64,000 nt of DNA from contig NZ_AULI01000005.1 of the NCBI RefSeq assembly GCF_000425205.1, positions 186,001 through 250,000 of the forward strand, read 5' to 3'. Under the pieces are notes generated by a model. That model was not told where the DNA came from. It did not search any database and saw only the letters and a list, made by a program, of their open reading frames with translations. The first letter of the stretch is position 1; every line of letters begins with the position of its first letter. This stretch comes from Pontibacillus halophilus JSM 076056 = DSM 19796. Lineage in GTDB: Bacteria > Bacillota > Bacilli > Bacillales > BH030062. Made by a program: the position numbers and the translations under genes. Below are positions 19,860-29,327 of the stretch, piece by piece.

Positions 19860-21080
19860 ATGAATATACTCGTCCAAAAATTTGGGGGAACGTCCGTCCG
19901 TAATGAGGAGGGACGCTCCCTTGCTATCCAACATATCCAAAAGGCAAAGAATGAGGGGTATAAGCTTGTCGTGGTCGTTTCGGCAATGGGCCGAAGCGGA
20001 GACCCCTATGCAACGGATACGCTCTTAAATTTAATTGATTATCCGAACCATGGTGTCTCAAACCGCGAACAAGACCTTCTCGTCTCTTGTGGGGAAGTCA
20101 TCTCAAGCGTGGTGTTCTCGAATGAGTTGAACCAAGCGGGACTTCGTTCGATTGCATTAACTGGCGCTCAGGCGGGCTTTGTCACAAATGATGATTTCAC
20201 CCAAGCGAAGATCAAAGCCATGAAGACAGACCGAATCTTGTCTGAACTAACTCATCATGATGTCGTGGTCGTGGCTGGCTTCCAAGGACAAACGGAATCT
20301 CTTGAAACAACGACGATTGGTCGTGGGGGAAGTGATACTTCCGCGGCGGCGTTAGGTGCTTCTCTTCAAGCTGATTATGTGGATATATTTACGGACGTTG
20401 AAGGGATAATGACTGCTGACCCGCGTATCGTAGAATCTGCTCGTCCACTGTCTGTGATGACATATAATGAAATCGTTAATCTAGCTTACCAAGGAGCAAA
20501 GGTTATTCACCCAAGAGCGGTTGAAATTGCCATGCAGGCGAAAGTGCCTATTCGAGTTCGTTCAACTTATAGCGAAGAGTATGGCACACTTGTTACTCAG
20601 ACTAGAAGTAACGAGCACGGCCAAGATATCCCGGACCGTTTCGTCACAGGGATTGCACATATGTCTGGAATAGCTCAAATAAAAGTGACCGCGAAAGAAG
20701 AGCCATATCAACTGCAGACGGATGTGTTTAAGTCTATGGCTGAAGCGGGAATATCTGTTGACTTCATCAATATCTCTCCGTCTGGTGTTATTTATACGAT
20801 TCCAGAAGTCGCAGTAGAGAAAGCGAAATCTATCCTATCAGGACTTGGATATGAGCCGGAGATTACGTATGGATGTGCGAAGGTCTCTACCGTAGGAGCA
20901 GGCATTACCGGTGTACCCGGCATCGCCTCGAAGATTGTCGGCACACTTACAGCAGCAGGGGTAAACATTTTGCAATCAGCAGATTCACATACGACCATAT
21001 GGGTACTCGTGAAAGATGAAGACCTTGTGAAAGCAGTCAATGCCCTTCACCACACCTTCGAACTCGACTTAAAGGAATAA
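19860..21080 (+). CDS. dapG: Aspartate kinase I
   Basis: Phosphorylates aspartate to start the aspartate-family pathway. 406 residues; B. subtilis DapG, the DAP-sensitive isoenzyme, has about 404. The kinase domain has KFGGTSV at 7-13, LLVSCGEV, GRGGSDTSAAALGA and TDVEGIMTADPRIV. Two ACT regulatory domains follow from about 265 (GIAQIKVTA and VSTVGAGITGVPGIAS). Its place between asd and dapA supports isoenzyme I rather than LysC or ThrD. Confidence 0.95.
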   Translation: MNILVQKFGGTSVRNEEGRSLAIQHIQKAKNEGYKLVVVVSAMGRSGDPYATDTLLNLIDYPNHGVSNREQDLLVSCGEVISSVVFSNELNQAGLRSIALTGAQAGFVTNDDFTQAKIKAMKTDRILSELTHHDVVVVAGFQGQTESLETTTIGRGGSDTSAAALGASLQADYVDIFTDVEGIMTADPRIVESARPLSVMTYNEIVNLAYQGAKVIHPRAVEIAMQAKVPIRVRSTYSEEYGTLVTQTRSNEHGQDIPDRFVTGIAHMSGIAQIKVTAKEEPYQLQTDVFKSMAEAGISVDFINISPSGVIYTIPEVAVEKAKSILSGLGYEPEITYGCAKVSTVGAGITGVPGIASKIVGTLTAAGVNILQSADSHTTIWVLVKDEDLVKAVNALHHTFELDLKE

Positions 21081-21099
21081 CGGAAGGAGCAGATTTTGC

Positions 21100-21963
21100 G
21101 TGAATTTTGGTAAAGTATTAACCGCAATGGTGACGCCTTTTGATCACCGCGGAAACATTGATTTCGAGAAAACGACTAAATTAATTCAGTACTTATTAGA
21201 CAATGGTTCAGATGGCCTTGTAGTGGGAGGGACTACTGGTGAGTCTCCTACTTTGACCTCTGAAGAGAAGCTAGCGTTATTTAAGCATAGCGTTGAAGTT
21301 GTAAATGGCCGAGTTCCTGTCATTGCTGGTACCGGAAGCAACAACACACACGCTTCAATTGAACTGACAAAGAAAGCAGAAGCGCTAGGTGTAGATGGAA
21401 TAATGCTTGTTGCACCTTATTACAACAAGCCAAACCAAGAAGGGTTGTATCAACATTTCTCTACAATTGCGAACGAGACGAAACTTCCTGTTATGCTTTA
21501 CAACATTCCAGGACGTTCTGTCATCTCGATGGACACAGATACGATTGTTCGTCTCGCATCCATCGACAACATTGTCTCCATTAAAGATGCTAGCGGGGAC
21601 TTAGATGCAATGACTGAAATACTTTCAAGAACAGATGATGATTTCTCTGTATACACAGGGGAAGATAGCATGACACTTCCATCTTATTCCATTGGTGCGA
21701 CTGGCGTGGTATCCGTATCAGCGCATGTAATTGGAACTGAGATGCAAGAGATGCTTAAAGCGGTTGATGAAGGACGCGCGAAAGATGCAGCGAAGATTCA
21801 CCAGCAAATCCTACCGATTATGCACGGATGTTTCATGGCACCTTCTCCAACCCCTGTGAAGACTGCTCTTCAAATGAAAGGAATGGATGTTGGTGGCGTG
21901 CGCCTGCCATTGGTTCCACTTACGAAAGAAGAGCGTGAAACGTTAGCTCAATTAATTCAATAA
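21100..21963 (+). CDS. dapA: 4-hydroxy-tetrahydrodipicolinate synthase
   Basis: Condenses pyruvate with aspartate semialdehyde; the product feeds lysine, peptidoglycan and spore DPA. 287 residues, a TIM-barrel lyase. The pyruvate-binding GGTTGES lies at 43-49, the proton-relay tyrosine in MLYNIPGRS, and the Schiff-base lysine in SIKDASGD. GTG 21100 follows GGAAGGAG with ten-base spacing. A strong terminator closes the operon; rnjB, the next gene in B. subtilis, is absent. Confidence 0.97.
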   Translation: MNFGKVLTAMVTPFDHRGNIDFEKTTKLIQYLLDNGSDGLVVGGTTGESPTLTSEEKLALFKHSVEVVNGRVPVIAGTGSNNTHASIELTKKAEALGVDGIMLVAPYYNKPNQEGLYQHFSTIANETKLPVMLYNIPGRSVISMDTDTIVRLASIDNIVSIKDASGDLDAMTEILSRTDDDFSVYTGEDSMTLPSYSIGATGVVSVSAHVIGTEMQEMLKAVDEGRAKDAAKIHQQILPIMHGCFMAPSPTPVKTALQMKGMDVGGVRLPLVPLTKEERETLAQLIQ

Positions 21964-21972
21964 GAATTCTAT

Positions 21973-22007
21973 AAGAAGTCTGTGCAAAGGCACAGGCTTC
22001 TTTTTTT
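21973..22007 (+). terminator. Terminator after dapA
   Basis: A 13-bp stem (21973-21985 with 21990-22002, one G-T pair, core CTGTGC/GCACAG) with loop AAAG is followed by T residues. Confidence 0.9.
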
Positions 22008-22072
22008 GTTCCTACTGCATGGTTTAGTGACGTCTGCCCATACTAAAAAAAACCATGTAGAGGAGCGATTTC

Positions 22073-22831
22073 ATGATGAACAATGAAGAGCAGCCGAACA
22101 AAGAAGAACAAGACCAGGACCAAGATCAAAATAAAGCCTCCGCTCTTATGTCGAAGATTCAGCAGTTAGGTCAATCTTCTGTAGCGCAAGCTCCAGATTC
22201 TAATATTCATATCCTGCCAATTATCGGTCAAGTTGAGGGGCATGTCCAGCTCCCGCCAAAGAACAAGACAACTAAATATGAGCATCTCATCCCGCAGATC
22301 ATCGCAATTGAACAAAATCCTAAAATTGAAGGGCTCATTGTCTTGTTGAACACGGTCGGTGGCGATGTGGAGGCTGGTCTTGCGATATCTGAGATGATTG
22401 CTTCGCTATCTAAGCCGACGGTATCCATTGTACTAGGTGGTGGGCATTCCATTGGGGTTCCAATTGCCACTTCAACTGATTATTCTTTTATTACAGAAAC
22501 CGCGACCATGACGATTCATCCAGTGCGTTTAACGGGGCTTGTGATTGGAGTTCCTCAAACATTTGAGTACTTAGATCAAATGCAAGATAGGGTATTAAAG
22601 TTTGTAGTCAACCATTCAAATATTGAGAAAGATAAGCTTGAAGAGCTTATGTTCGCTAAAGGGAACCTAACCCGTGACATTGGAACCAATGTAGAAGGAA
22701 CGGATGCGGTCCAATACGGATTGATTAACGAAATTGGCGGCGTTGCAAAAGCCATCAAAAAATTAAATACGATGATTAACGAAACTAAAGGCTCTAAATC
22801 GAATGGCGATGAGACACAGGTGATTCAATGA
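22073..22831 (+). CDS. tepA: ClpP-like germination/translocation protease TepA
   Basis: Serine peptidase of the ClpP/crotonase fold, described in B. subtilis as translocation-enhancing and involved in degrading small acid-soluble spore proteins. 252 residues. A hydrophilic N-terminus rich in Gln/Asp/Glu (1-40) precedes the domain; the nucleophile is likely S126 in GGGHSIGVP, the histidine H149 in [11 protein letters not shown] 22073 follows AGGAG; ATG 22076 is also possible. ylzJ overlaps its stop codon. Confidence 0.93.
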   Translation: MMNNEEQPNKEEQDQDQDQNKASALMSKIQQLGQSSVAQAPDSNIHILPIIGQVEGHVQLPPKNKTTKYEHLIPQIIAIEQNPKIEGLIVLLNTVGGDVEAGLAISEMIASLSKPTVSIVLGGGHSIGVPIATSTDYSFITETATMTIHPVRLTGLVIGVPQTFEYLDQMQDRVLKFVVNHSNIEKDKLEELMFAKGNLTRDIGTNVEGTDAVQYGLINEIGGVAKAIKKLNTMINETKGSKSNGDETQVIQ

Positions 22832-23040
22832 TTTTGTACACGCCATTATCTCACCATGATATCTACGAGGACGATGAACAAGCGTATAGCAACCATCAAA
22901 TCCTTGACGTTGAAGGCAAGACGGTTAAAGTGCGTCAAGAACAAGATGGAACGTATCAAATCGTTCAACTGATGTCGACAGACCCATCGGACTATTTGAA
23001 TACCTCCTATACCCCAGGTGCCTCAATAAAACTCCAATAG
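22828..23040 (+). CDS. ylzJ: YlzJ-like protein
   Basis: 70-residue protein beginning [17 protein letters not shown], the family signature, with no known function. The ATG overlaps the tepA stop (ATGA), so the two are probably translated together. The fixed tepA-ylzJ-spoIIIE order in Bacillaceae suggests a sporulation link, which is an inference. Confidence 0.85.
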   Translation: MILYTPLSHHDIYEDDEQAYSNHQILDVEGKTVKVRQEQDGTYQIVQLMSTDPSDYLNTSYTPGASIKLQ

Positions 23041-23066
23041 AATAGATGTTCTATTATACGTCGCTA

Positions 23067-23075
23067 TGGTATAAT
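23067..23075 (+). promoter_or_regulatory. Extended -10 promoter of spoIIIE
   Basis: TGGTATAAT combines TG-N with a perfect TATAAT (23070-23075). The -35 (TGTTCT, 23047-23052) is weak, as is common with extended -10 sites. The start point would be about 23082, right at the base of the next hairpin. Confidence 0.55.
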
Positions 23076-23082
23076 AAAATGG

Positions 23083-23117
23083 AAAAGCAGCCTGTTTGTA
23101 CCGGCTGCTTTTCTTTA
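23083..23117 (+). terminator. Hairpin between ylzJ and spoIIIE
   Basis: AAAAGCAGCC (23083-23092) pairs with GGCTGCTTTT (23103-23112), ten-base loop, followed by CTTT. It looks like the terminator of tepA-ylzJ but also sits at the predicted 5' end of the spoIIIE transcript. Confidence 0.7.
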
Positions 23118-23135
23118 CGAGAAAGAGGTGAAACC

Positions 23136-25487
23136 ATGGCAAAAAAGCGAAAGAAAAAAAAGAACCAACCATCATCTGTGAAAGAACAAGTCAAGTATGA
23201 ATTAATTGGTTTACTCCTTGTCTTTCTTGCCATTTTCGGAAGTGGTGCAAGTGTTGTAGCGGGAGGAGCCATTCCCCTTGGACTAGAACATCTATTTCAT
23301 TTCTTCTTTGGAATTTGGTATTTTGTCGTGTCGTTGTTCTTATTAAGTACGGGAATTTATCTAATGGTTAAGCGCAAGACACCCGCCTTTTTACATAAAC
23401 GTTTAATAGGATTTTACATTGTGTTTCTTTCCATTTTATTATTCACCCACGTTCAGACATTTGAAGAGATTATGAACAACAGCGTAGAACCGTCCATCTT
23501 GCGAACGACATGGAAGCATTATGGAGGTTATGTGAGTGGGGACATTCCAGCTGTTCAGCTCGGCGGTGGCATAATTGGTGGCGCACTCTTTGCATTTACG
23601 TATTATCTCTTTGCGCCAGCTGGGGCGAAGATTGTTGCGTTCTTTGCCTTTATCATCGGTGTCATCTTCATGACCGATTGGTCGATTGGGAACATGCTCC
23701 ACACATTATGGGAGAAAGTACGTGCGTTTGGTGTTGACCAGTGGAACAGCATTCAGTCAAAGAATACTCAGAAACCGAAAAAGACAAGGCGCTCTAAACA
23801 ATCGAATGCCTCGTCAAACGTAAGCTCTGAAGAGGAAACGGATATCGACAGAACGTATTCATATGAGGACGAGGAAGGTAACGAACACGAACCGATTATT
23901 GAAGATTTCACATCAGTCGCTTACTCGAAACAAAATGAAGAAGCAGTGAAAGAAGAAGAACAACAAGCATCATCACAATCTCCTTCCACGCCGTCTAATT
24001 CAGCTGACGACCGAGAGGAAGGGGAGGGCTATACTACGCCGTTACCGTTGGCTGAAGTGGAAAATGTTGATTATGTGTTGCCATCTGCAGATTTACTTGC
24101 AGAACCAACACACAACACCCAACAACAGGAACGCTCTCAAATTCAAGCTACAGTGAAGAAGCTTGAACGAACCTTTCATAGTTTTGGGGTAAAGGCTAAA
24201 GTGACTAAGGTACACGTTGGACCTTCTGTTACAAAGTATGAAGTGTACCCTGATGTCGGCGTGAAAGTAAGTAAGATTGTGAATTTAAGTGACGATCTAG
24301 CGCTGGCATTGGCTGCGAGAGACATTCGAATAGAAGCCCCAATTCCAGGTAAGTCAGCCGTTGGAATTGAAGTGCCAAACCAAGAAGTCGCAATGGTTTC
24401 CTTGAGAGAGGTGCTTGATTCTGCTAAGAAAGATGAGTCGAAGCTAAGCTTCGCGCTAGGGCGCGACATCTCAGGAGAATCTGTAGTGGCCGAGCTTAAC
24501 AAAATGCCTCACCTGCTCGTAGCTGGTGCTACAGGAAGCGGGAAGAGTGTATGTATTAACGGCATCATTACTAGTATTCTTATGCGCGCAAAGCCACATG
24601 AGGTGAAAATGATGATGATTGACCCGAAGAAGGTAGAGTTGAACGTCTACAACGGCATCCCACACTTGTTAAGCCCGGTTGTGACAGACCCGAAAAAAGC
24701 TTCTAAAGCTCTTAAGAAAGTTGTCGCGGAAATGGAAAGAAGGTACGAGCTATTCTCAGATACCTCAACGCGTAACATCGAAGGCTACAATGAATATATT
24801 AAGAAACATAACGCTGAAACAGGTGAAGAACAGCCACAGCTTCCTTATATCGTTGTCTTAGTGGATGAATTAGCCGACTTAATGATGGTAGCATCTAACG
24901 ACGTAGAAGATGCGATTACCCGATTAGCTCAAATGGCTCGTGCTGCAGGAATCCATTTGATTATCGCAACCCAGCGCCCAAGTGTTGATGTCATTACAGG
25001 AGTCATTAAAGCGAATATTCCTTCACGAATTGCGTTTAGTGTTTCCTCTGCTACTGATTCTAGGACAATCATGGATTCTGGAGGAGCTGAGAAGCTACTC
25101 GGACGGGGAGATATGCTATTCACACCTGTAGGGTCAAACCGACCAACACGAGTTCAAGGTGCGTTCCTATCTGATGAAGAAGTAGAACGAATCGTAGATC
25201 ATTGTATCACCCAACAGAAAGCACAATATCAGCAAGAGATGATCCCCGATGAAGAAAATGATGTTCATGAAGAAGTGGACGATGACCTCTATGATGACGC
25301 AGTGCAATTGATTACCGAAATGCAATCAGCAAGCGTCTCAATGCTTCAACGTCGTTTCAGAATTGGATATACGCGAGCGGCTAGGCTAATTGACGCAATG
25401 GAGCAACGAGGAATTGTTGGTCCTTATGAAGGAAGTAAACCACGTGAAGTGCTAGTTTCACAAAGCGAAGAAGAAAAGACGTCTTAA
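23136..25487 (+). CDS. spoIIIE: DNA translocase SpoIIIE (FtsK family)
   Basis: Membrane-anchored ATP-driven pump that moves the chromosome into the forespore and clears septum-trapped DNA. 783 residues from ATG 23136 (MAKKRKKKK), after AAAGAGGTG. An N-terminal membrane domain with about four helices (30-185) is followed by an acidic, low-complexity linker (about 205-310), the motor with Walker [11 protein letters not shown] (about 463-472), Walker [13 protein letters not shown], and a C-terminal gamma winged helix (from about 710, [19 protein letters not shown]). Upstream in-frame codons lie within the terminator-like hairpin and are rejected. Confidence 0.96.
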   Translation: MAKKRKKKKNQPSSVKEQVKYELIGLLLVFLAIFGSGASVVAGGAIPLGLEHLFHFFFGIWYFVVSLFLLSTGIYLMVKRKTPAFLHKRLIGFYIVFLSILLFTHVQTFEEIMNNSVEPSILRTTWKHYGGYVSGDIPAVQLGGGIIGGALFAFTYYLFAPAGAKIVAFFAFIIGVIFMTDWSIGNMLHTLWEKVRAFGVDQWNSIQSKNTQKPKKTRRSKQSNASSNVSSEEETDIDRTYSYEDEEGNEHEPIIEDFTSVAYSKQNEEAVKEEEQQASSQSPSTPSNSADDREEGEGYTTPLPLAEVENVDYVLPSADLLAEPTHNTQQQERSQIQATVKKLERTFHSFGVKAKVTKVHVGPSVTKYEVYPDVGVKVSKIVNLSDDLALALAARDIRIEAPIPGKSAVGIEVPNQEVAMVSLREVLDSAKKDESKLSFALGRDISGESVVAELNKMPHLLVAGATGSGKSVCINGIITSILMRAKPHEVKMMMIDPKKVELNVYNGIPHLLSPVVTDPKKASKALKKVVAEMERRYELFSDTSTRNIEGYNEYIKKHNAETGEEQPQLPYIVVLVDELADLMMVASNDVEDAITRLAQMARAAGIHLIIATQRPSVDVITGVIKANIPSRIAFSVSSATDSRTIMDSGGAEKLLGRGDMLFTPVGSNRPTRVQGAFLSDEEVERIVDHCITQQKAQYQQEMIPDEENDVHEEVDDDLYDDAVQLITEMQSASVSMLQRRFRIGYTRAARLIDAMEQRGIVGPYEGSKPREVLVSQSEEEKTS

Positions 25488-25504
25488 TAAAGGCGTCTTT
25501 TTTT
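25475..25504 (+). terminator. Terminator overlapping the end of spoIIIE
   Basis: AAAGACGTCTT (25475-25485) pairs with AAGGCGTCTTT (25490-25500) around AATA, followed by T. The stem includes the stop codon. Confidence 0.85.
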
Positions 25505-25604
25505 ATGGAATACGTTATACAAGTCGAAATATGTCACACTAGTTAACAGAATACGCATCGTGCCATAACCCTTGACATGAAAGGGGATTTGTCGAATAGT
25601 AAAG

Positions 25605-25619
25605 AATTTTGAGAAAAAC
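25605..25619 (+). promoter_or_regulatory. Possible CodY box upstream of ymfC
   Basis: AATTTTGAGAAAAAC matches the CodY consensus AATTTTCWGAAAATT at 12 of 15 positions. The nupNOPQ genes are CodY targets in B. subtilis. In such AT-rich sequence a three-mismatch match can arise by chance. Confidence 0.3.
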
Positions 25620-25655
25620 ATATAAAATTCTATTTATTTATAGTAGTAATAGTGT

Positions 25656-25698
25656 TATATTATTTTGGAACGATGTGAGTCAAACGTCTGAGGTCTGA
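25656..25698 (+). promoter_or_regulatory. Candidate promoter and GntR operator of ymfC
   Basis: TATATT at 25656-25661 is a possible -10 with only a poor -35. Downstream, GTCTGA occurs twice (25686-25691 and 25693-25698), seven bases apart; GGTCTGA resembles a half-site of HutC-type GntR operators. Autoregulation by YmfC is inferred. Confidence 0.3.
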
Positions 25699-25730
25699 TT
25701 TCTTACTTCTCTGGATTTGGGGTGAACGTA

Positions 25731-26456
25731 GTGAGCATTAAAGCAGATCATCGTCATTTGTACCTACAAGTGATCGATGCAATAAAGAAGGACATTGAAT
25801 CAGGACTATACAAAGAAAAAGAAAAACTACCGTCAGAATTTGAGTTATCGAAGAAGCTTGGTGTATCGAGAGCTACATTACGTGAAGCGCTTCGATTGCT
25901 CGAAGAAGAAAACGTATTAGTCCGTAAACATGGAGTGGGTACGTTCGTAAAGGCGAAACCCGTATTCTCATCCGGTATTGAAGAACTATTTAGCGTAACC
26001 GACCTCATCTCGAGGGTTGGGAAGACACCTGGCAGCACGTATTTATCAACAAATATCATTGAAGCAACGGATGATGACGTTGCCCAATTCTCCTCTAAGA
26101 ATCTACATAAACTCGCAAAATTAGAACGAGTACGCACCGCAGATGACGAGCCTGTTGTCTACTGCATCGACAAACTCCCAGAACATCTCGTACCGCTAGA
26201 CCACTTACACCTAGAAGATTCCCTGTTCCAATTGCTTGATACCTATAGTCACAAGCGCATTGCTTATGCCGTCACATACATTGAACCAGTCGGCTACCAC
26301 GAACGCATCTCACCTATCTTACATTGTGACAAGAATCAACCCTTACTACTACTGAAACAAATGCACTATACAAGTGAAGATGAACCCGTATTGCTATCAA
26401 ACAATTACTTTAGAACGGACCAGTTCGGCTTTTATGTTCTACGAAAGAGAGTGTAA
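25731..26456 (+). CDS. ymfC: GntR/HutC-family transcriptional regulator YmfC
   Basis: 241 residues. An N-terminal winged helix (about 8-72) with LPSEFELSKKLGVSRATLREALRLLEEENVL and VRKHGVGTFV-type ends is joined to a C-terminal UTRA ligand-binding domain (VVYCIDKLPEHLVPLDHL, QMHYTSEDEPVLLSNNYF). I chose GTG 25731, five bases after GGGGTGA; GTG 25722 overlaps that site. The nucleoside-type ABC importer follows at once, so YmfC most likely controls it; the ligand is unknown. Confidence 0.9.
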   Translation: MSIKADHRHLYLQVIDAIKKDIESGLYKEKEKLPSEFELSKKLGVSRATLREALRLLEEENVLVRKHGVGTFVKAKPVFSSGIEELFSVTDLISRVGKTPGSTYLSTNIIEATDDDVAQFSSKNLHKLAKLERVRTADDEPVVYCIDKLPEHLVPLDHLHLEDSLFQLLDTYSHKRIAYAVTYIEPVGYHERISPILHCDKNQPLLLLKQMHYTSEDEPVLLSNNYFRTDQFGFYVLRKRV

Positions 26457-26497
26457 TGACGTGAGAAGTCAGAATAGAAGTTCGATTTAAGGGGGTG

Positions 26498-26551
26498 ATG
26501 GCAGACAAACCTACAGGGCGGGATAGGCTTTTGATTCGTTCAACCATATAA
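26498..26551 (+). CDS. Possible 17-codon leader ORF before nupN
   Basis: An ATG preceded by AAGGGGGTG opens a 17-codon frame (MADKPTGRDRLLIRSTI) whose TAA overlaps the AAGGGGGA ribosome site of nupN, 14 bases before the nupN ATG. This layout would allow translational coupling or leader control. The spacing between ribosome site and ATG is short and I recognise no relatives, so it may not be translated. Confidence 0.3.
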   Translation: MADKPTGRDRLLIRSTI

Positions 26552-26564
26552 GGGGGATTTATAA

Positions 26565-27671
26565 ATGAAAAAGCGATCATTATTTCTTACATTTCTATTG
26601 ATGGTAACTGTTGGGCTGCTTGCAGCTTGTGGAAGCTCTGAGTCTTCAGGGGAGGGCGAAGGAGATAGCGGCTCTTCAGAAGGAGAAGGCACAACAGATT
26701 TTAAAGTAGCGATGGTTACGGATGTAGGCGGAGTAGATGATAAATCGTTTAACCAATCTGCTTGGGAAGGTCTTAAAGCATTAGGTTCAGAAGAAGGTTT
26801 AACAGAAGGGGAAGGGTTCACGTACCTACAATCTCAAGATGAATCGGATTACAAGACGAACCTGAACCAATTAATCAAGCGTGATTACAATCTTGTCTTC
26901 GGTATTGGGTATAAGCTTCACGACGCCATTGAAGAAGTAGCAGGACAACAGTCTGACAAGCAATTTGCAATTGTCGATGATGTAGTGGAACAAGACAACG
27001 TAGCAAGTATTATGTTTGAAGAACAACAGGGTTCTTTCTTAGTCGGGGTTGCAGCTGCAATGAAATCCGAGTCAGGTAAGGTTGGATTTATCGGGGGTAT
27101 GGAAAGCCCTCTAATTACGAAGTTTGAAGTTGGCTTTGTAGCTGGTGTGAAATCAGTGAACCCTGACGCAGAAGTGGACGTGCAATATGCAGGCGCATTT
27201 GACCAGCCTGCAACAGGAAAATCAATTGCATCTACAATGTACTCAAGCGGTGTTGATGTCATTTATCATGCTTCTGGTGCAACAGGTAACGGTGCTTTTG
27301 CGGAAGCGAAAGACCGTAAGAAGAATGACCCTTCAGAGAACATTTACATGATTGGTGTAGACCGTGACCAGCATGAAGAAGGAGAAGTACCAGGTGAAGA
27401 CACGAACATTACCTTAACTTCTATGGTGAAACGAGTAGATGTGGCTGTTCAAGATGTATCGAAACAAGCGATGGATGGTGAATTCCCAGGAGGCGAAGTG
27501 CTTCAATTCGGTCTTGATGATGAAGCAATCTCCGTTGCTACAACTAACGAAGAAGCGTATACAGATGAAATTGCTTCTAAAGTAGATGAGTGGAAAGAGA
27601 AAATCAAAAATGATGAGCTTACTGTACCGAAGACTCAAGACGAGCTTCAAGAATACGTAAGTTCTCTATAA
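26565..27671 (+). CDS. nupN: BMP-family nucleoside-binding lipoprotein
   Basis: Solute-binding component of an ABC importer; B. subtilis NupN binds guanosine. 368 residues. Lipoprotein signal with lipobox LLAAC, acylated Cys at position 22, then a Ser/Glu/Gly-rich tether (23-45). The BMP/Med domain starts FKVAMVTDVGGVDDKSFNQSAW and includes DESDYKTNL and VYHASGATGNG-like IYHASGATGNG. ATG follows AAGGGGGA. A terminator directly after it should give more binding protein than transporter. Confidence 0.9.
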   Translation: MKKRSLFLTFLLMVTVGLLAACGSSESSGEGEGDSGSSEGEGTTDFKVAMVTDVGGVDDKSFNQSAWEGLKALGSEEGLTEGEGFTYLQSQDESDYKTNLNQLIKRDYNLVFGIGYKLHDAIEEVAGQQSDKQFAIVDDVVEQDNVASIMFEEQQGSFLVGVAAAMKSESGKVGFIGGMESPLITKFEVGFVAGVKSVNPDAEVDVQYAGAFDQPATGKSIASTMYSSGVDVIYHASGATGNGAFAEAKDRKKNDPSENIYMIGVDRDQHEEGEVPGEDTNITLTSMVKRVDVAVQDVSKQAMDGEFPGGEVLQFGLDDEAISVATTNEEAYTDEIASKVDEWKEKIKNDELTVPKTQDELQEYVSSL

Positions 27672-27678
27672 GGTAAAT

Positions 27679-27708
27679 AAAAGGGCTAGATTATGATCTA
27701 GCCTTTTT
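27679..27708 (+). terminator. Terminator between nupN and nupO
   Basis: GGCTAGAT (27684-27691) pairs with ATCTAGCC (27696-27703), flanked by A and T runs, loop TATG. It lies inside the operon, so it is probably leaky. Confidence 0.8.
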
Positions 27709-27729
27709 ATACACGTAATTTGACGAGAA

Positions 27730-27774
27730 GGCCACAAAGGAAAAGTATGACGTCCGGCCTTTTCCTTTGTGGCC
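27730..27774 (+). repeat. Perfect 16-bp inverted repeat between nupN and nupO
   Basis: The arm 27730-27745 (GGCCACAAAGGAAAAG) is the exact reverse complement of 27759-27774, with a 13-base loop. No T run follows, so it is not a normal terminator. It lies 10 bases before the nupO ribosome site and could block 3' exonuclease decay, guide cleavage, or bind a regulator. Confidence 0.8.
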
Positions 27775-27797
27775 GATACTGAAAAGGAGTGATGGGG

Positions 27798-29327
27798 ATG
27801 AACTATGTCATTGAGATGCTTAATATTCGGAAAGAGTTCCCAGGGATTGTAGCGAACAACAACATTACCCTTCAGGTGAAACCGGGGGAAATTCATGCAC
27901 TATTAGGAGAGAATGGTGCTGGGAAATCTACGCTCATGAATGTCCTCTTTGGTCTTTACCAGCCGGAACAGGGGCAGATTCGGGTACGAGACAAGAATGT
28001 AGAAATCAATAATCCTAACATAGCGAATGAGCTTGGAATAGGCATGGTACACCAGCATTTTATGCTGGTAGAACCTTTCACGGTTACTGAGAACATTATA
28101 TTAGGTAGTGAACCGAAACATCGCGGGAAAATTGATTATAAGAAAGCTGAGCAAGAAGTAAGGGAAATATCTGAACGTTATGGGCTTCAAGTAGATCCAC
28201 AGGCTAAAATTCGTGATATTTCAGTAGGGATGCAACAACGAGTTGAGATCCTAAAAATGCTTTATCGTGGAGCAGATATCCTGATTCTTGACGAACCAAC
28301 GGCTGTACTCACACCACAAGAAATTCAGGAACTAATCCAAATTATGAGATCGCTTATTGCAGAAGGAAAATCCATCATCCTCATTACACATAAATTGAAA
28401 GAGATTATGGAAGTGTGTGACCGAGTTACCGTTATCCGTAAAGGAGAAGGAATTGGCACAGTAGAAGTGGCAGATACAAATCCTACTGAATTAGCTTCTT
28501 TAATGGTAGGAAGAGAAGTCAACTTTGCTTCCACGAAGTCTGAGAAGGTGCCTGGTAGAGAAGTGCTTGCTATTGAAGGTTTAGTTGTTAAAGACTCTCG
28601 TAAAGTAGATATGGTGAACGGGCTAGATTTACACGTTCATGCTGGAGAGATTGTTGGAATTGCTGGTGTTGATGGAAATGGTCAAAGCGAGTTAATTGAG
28701 GCAATTACAGGCTTACGGAAAGCGGAATCAGGTTCTATTAAACTAAATACCCAAGACATTAAAAACCTATCTCCTCGGAAAGTCACGGAACAAGGCGTGG
28801 CTCACATTCCACAAGACCGGCATAAATTCGGGCTCATCCTTGATTTCCCAATTGGTGAAAATATGGCACTCCAAACCTACTATAGACAGCCGTTTTCTAA
28901 GATGGGAATCTTGAATTATAAGACGATTGACCAGCATGCAGCAGCACTAATCGATGAATATGATGTTCGTACACCTAGTACAAGTACAAAGGCTAGAGCT
29001 TTGTCTGGTGGAAACCAGCAAAAGGCGATCATTGCTCGGGAGATTGATCGTTCACCGGACCTTCTGATTGCAGCCCAGCCAACTCGGGGTCTCGATGTCG
29101 GAGCCATTGAATTTATCCATCAAAAGTTATTTGAAGAACGCAATAACGACCGTGCTGTCTTACTCGTTTCCTTTGAGCTTGAGGAAATTATGAACGTGAG
29201 CGATCGCATTGCAGTTATGTATAACGGAAAAATTGTCGCTATCGTCAAACCATCAGAAACCAGTGAGCAACAGCTTGGGTTGCTTATGGCAGGTAGCAAA
29301 CTTCCAGAACAAGTAGGTGACCACTAA
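27798..29327 (+). CDS. nupO: Nucleoside ABC transporter ATP-binding protein
   Basis: Double-ABC ATPase (509 residues) of the sugar/nucleoside class. First cassette: Walker [10 protein letters not shown] (37-45), [12 protein letters not shown], with a divergent signature ISVGMQQR. Second cassette: degenerate Walker [10 protein letters not shown], standard signature LSGGNQQK, but Walker B reads [12 protein letters not shown] without the usual Asp-Glu. One active and one degenerate site is normal for this family. ATG 27798 is eight bases after AAGGAG; upstream GTG/ATG codons crowd that site. Overlaps nupP by one base. Confidence 0.93.
   Translation: MNYVIEMLNIRKEFPGIVANNNITLQVKPGEIHALLGENGAGKSTLMNVLFGLYQPEQGQIRVRDKNVEINNPNIANELGIGMVHQHFMLVEPFTVTENIILGSEPKHRGKIDYKKAEQEVREISERYGLQVDPQAKIRDISVGMQQRVEILKMLYRGADILILDEPTAVLTPQEIQELIQIMRSLIAEGKSIILITHKLKEIMEVCDRVTVIRKGEGIGTVEVADTNPTELASLMVGREVNFASTKSEKVPGREVLAIEGLVVKDSRKVDMVNGLDLHVHAGEIVGIAGVDGNGQSELIEAITGLRKAESGSIKLNTQDIKNLSPRKVTEQGVAHIPQDRHKFGLILDFPIGENMALQTYYRQPFSKMGILNYKTIDQHAAALIDEYDVRTPSTSTKARALSGGNQQKAIIAREIDRSPDLLIAAQPTRGLDVGAIEFIHQKLFEERNNDRAVLLVSFELEEIMNVSDRIAVMYNGKIVAIVKPSETSEQQLGLLMAGSKLPEQVGDH

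Noticed and set aside
23046-23135. N-terminal extension of spoIIIE (MFYYTSLW...)
   Set aside because: It spans the promoter and terminator-like hairpin; the strong ribosome site and homology place the start at 23136.
26457-26564. Purine riboswitch before the nucleoside transporter
   Set aside because: No three-way-junction aptamer core and no terminator in the leader.
28674-29100. Broken second ATPase domain of nupO
   Set aside because: A degenerate second Walker A and B is normal in this transporter class; the frame is intact.
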